Source: Dryas octopetala (lineage: Eukaryota > Streptophyta > Magnoliopsida > Rosales > Rosaceae). From it: a stretch of 64,000 nucleotides of DNA. The position numbers and the translations under genes are program-made. Shown here one piece after another: positions 63,093 through 64,000 of the stretch (positions are counted from its first letter, which is position 1; the number at the start of each line of letters is the position of its first letter). The notes under the pieces are model-generated. The model saw only the letters and a program-made list of their open reading frames with translations, was not told the DNA's origin and searched no databases. The stretch is from assembly GCA_963921425.1 (NCBI GenBank), contig OY992834.1, positions 558,001 through 622,000 on the forward strand, written 5' to 3'.

Positions 63093-63720
63093 ATACTTGA
63101 AGGAAGGAGGGTTGGAGGGCCATTCAGGAACGTACTTGTCCAGAGGATAGCAATGGAGTCTAAGATAGTCTCTCCAGTTGTGAACCGTCTCCTTTTTCAC
63201 ATTAAAACTGGTAGACAGTCTCATGGTTTTTGATGGGTCATCTGAGTACAACTTCATCTTTTCCTCCACAGAAAGCCCAAAAAACTCATTGGCCACTCCT
63301 AACATTCTCTCCACTGCTTCCAGAGAAACCCCATGATTTACAACCTAGTACAAAGAAAAACCACACACACAGTCACACATATATATAAACAATTAAACCA
63401 CAAAAAGTTAAACTACTACATATATATGACAAAGTACTCTGTCTCAGCCTCCCTCAGGTACTAATAGTAAATGACAAATTAAGTGGAGAAATTGTATTAA
63501 GAAAATTAATGTATGTTTGTACCTGGAAAAAGCCATAAGACTTGCAAGCATCACCAATTTGCTGGACAGTTTGGGCTCTGTTTTCTGAGGCCAAGTCAAT
63601 GACTGGAATATTTTCGCATACAGAGACTTCAGACAAGCGGGGTCGTTCGGATTCTGGTCTAACATAACTTTCCGGCAAGTTTGAGTATATTACTCCGGAG
63701 GAGAGGACTTTTGTATCCAT
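59966..63720 (-). CDS. DMR6: DMR6-type 2-oxoglutarate/Fe(II) oxygenase
   Basis: Four exons on the reverse strand (63720-63523, 63344-63097, 60632-60308, 60211-59966) give 338 residues. The family hydroxylates salicylic acid and suppresses immunity; loss of Arabidopsis DMR6 gives downy mildew resistance. Seen are LPESYVRPESERPRLSEVS, IPVIDLAS, VVNHGVSLEAVERM, KMKLYSDDPSKTMRLSTSFN, NWRDYLRLHCYPLDKYVPEW and GEQGQHMAVNFYPPCPEPEL. The iron ligands are H212 and D214 (GHTDPNALTILLQD) and H269 (SVWHRA). The 2-oxoglutarate pair is R279 and S281 (ARLSVASF). H212 and D214 have the same numbers as in Arabidopsis DMR6. Orthology rather than membership of the sister DLO group is likely but not proven. Intron 2 is large (2464 bp) with repeats and a GA microsatellite just inside its donor. 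Confidence 0.93.
62718..62875. repeat. Three tandem 52-bp repeats in DMR6-type intron 2
   Basis: Units starting ACATACCTTC (62718), GCACACCTTCC (62770) and ACACACCTTC (62822) each contain AGTTCAGTACGTAATAT or a close variant and AAGCATGTCATGA. The period is 52-53 bp. Confidence 0.75.
63042..63090. repeat. GA microsatellite at the exon 2 donor of the DMR6-type gene
   Basis: A perfect (GA)n of about 24 units on the plus strand begins 6 bp into intron 2 (63096) of the reverse-strand gene, that is a CT tract straight after GTATGT. Confidence 0.9.
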
Positions 63721-64000
63721 CGATAATAATTGAGGGATGGGTGACAAAGACAGCAAAAATGTGTAAGTACTACTTCTACTCTCTCTCTCTCTCCCTGCTA
63801 AGCTTAATTAAGCCAAAGTAAAGTTCCACGAAGCTGCAGTGCTATGTATTTATGCATAAATCGCACCAGGTCACAGATCATAACTCTAGAATTGTAGGCT
63901 AACTTTTTCCTTTCGGTCTTCTATATATAGATAGATATTAGATAGCCATGTCCTCTTTATTAGGCAATTCGGCTGGGTCCTATAATGGTCCACCACCGCT
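63721..64000 (-). promoter_or_regulatory. Upstream region of the DMR6-type gene
   Basis: 280 bp upstream of the start codon with a CT microsatellite near 63777-63793 and a TATATATAG-like stretch near 63922. The window ends inside the promoter. Confidence 0.4.

Overview
The window is nuclear DNA of a dicot plant. Genes are intron-rich with GT-AG junctions, the intergenic DNA is AT-rich, and there are many TIR transposons and no bacterial features. The lignin O-methyltransferase at 57.1-59.5 kb and the general gene set look rosid. From memory the protein is closest to Rosaceae (Prunus-like) COMT, but that is an inference and no search was run. One 200-base run of N (5815-6014) marks an assembly gap. 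I see no LTR retroelement, viral fossil, rRNA or CRISPR.

Layout. 0-3 kb: a WAT1/nodulin-21-type transporter (+) and a small OVATE family protein (-). 3-9 kb: transposon-rich DNA, with a Tourist-like MITE, a non-autonomous hAT of 1.57 kb (8-bp TSD) that contains the assembly gap, and another AT-rich MITE. 9.3-12.6 kb: a ten-exon endonuclease/exonuclease/phosphatase protein with an EF-hand. 15.0-18.7 kb: a nested transposon cluster. It holds a MULE-like MITE, a TTTGCACACCC-ended element with a central 59-bp hairpin and, inside that element's right end, a Pack-MULE carrying a captured piece of an HD-Zip II homeobox gene. 19.3-22.6 kb: a membrane-tethered NAC factor. 23.4-25.8 kb: an IAA-amino acid hydrolase. 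28.7-34.2 kb: two heavy-metal-associated (HMA) proteins, one classical HIPP and one lacking the metal-binding Cys pair. 35.4-39.7 kb: a possible 54-residue peptide gene, a tandem segmental duplication, an inverted pair of Hsp70 pseudogene pieces, and a hAT MITE whose empty site survives in the other duplicate. 40.8-45.0 kb: a 1196-residue plant protein with three 72-residue repeats. 46.6-47.9 kb: a class III peroxidase. 48.4-49.7 kb (-): NAC-alpha. 50.4-53.8 kb (-): two tandem Cys-rich paralogues, one with an open R/E/A-repeat satellite upstream. 57.1-59.5 kb: COMT with an antisense tRNA-Cys in intron 1. 60.0-63.7 kb (-): a DMR6-type 2-oxoglutarate oxygenase.

The genes are ordinary, independently transcribed plant loci and do not form one pathway. 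Several touch cell wall or phenolic metabolism and defence (COMT, peroxidase, DMR6) or auxin (WAT1, ILR1-like).

The two most unusual signals are the Pack-MULE and a recurrent class of tiny insertions of 9-19 nt. The insertions have a GGCCAAAA/GACCAAAA core and lie between perfect or near-perfect 9-18 bp direct duplications, at five places in 64 kb.
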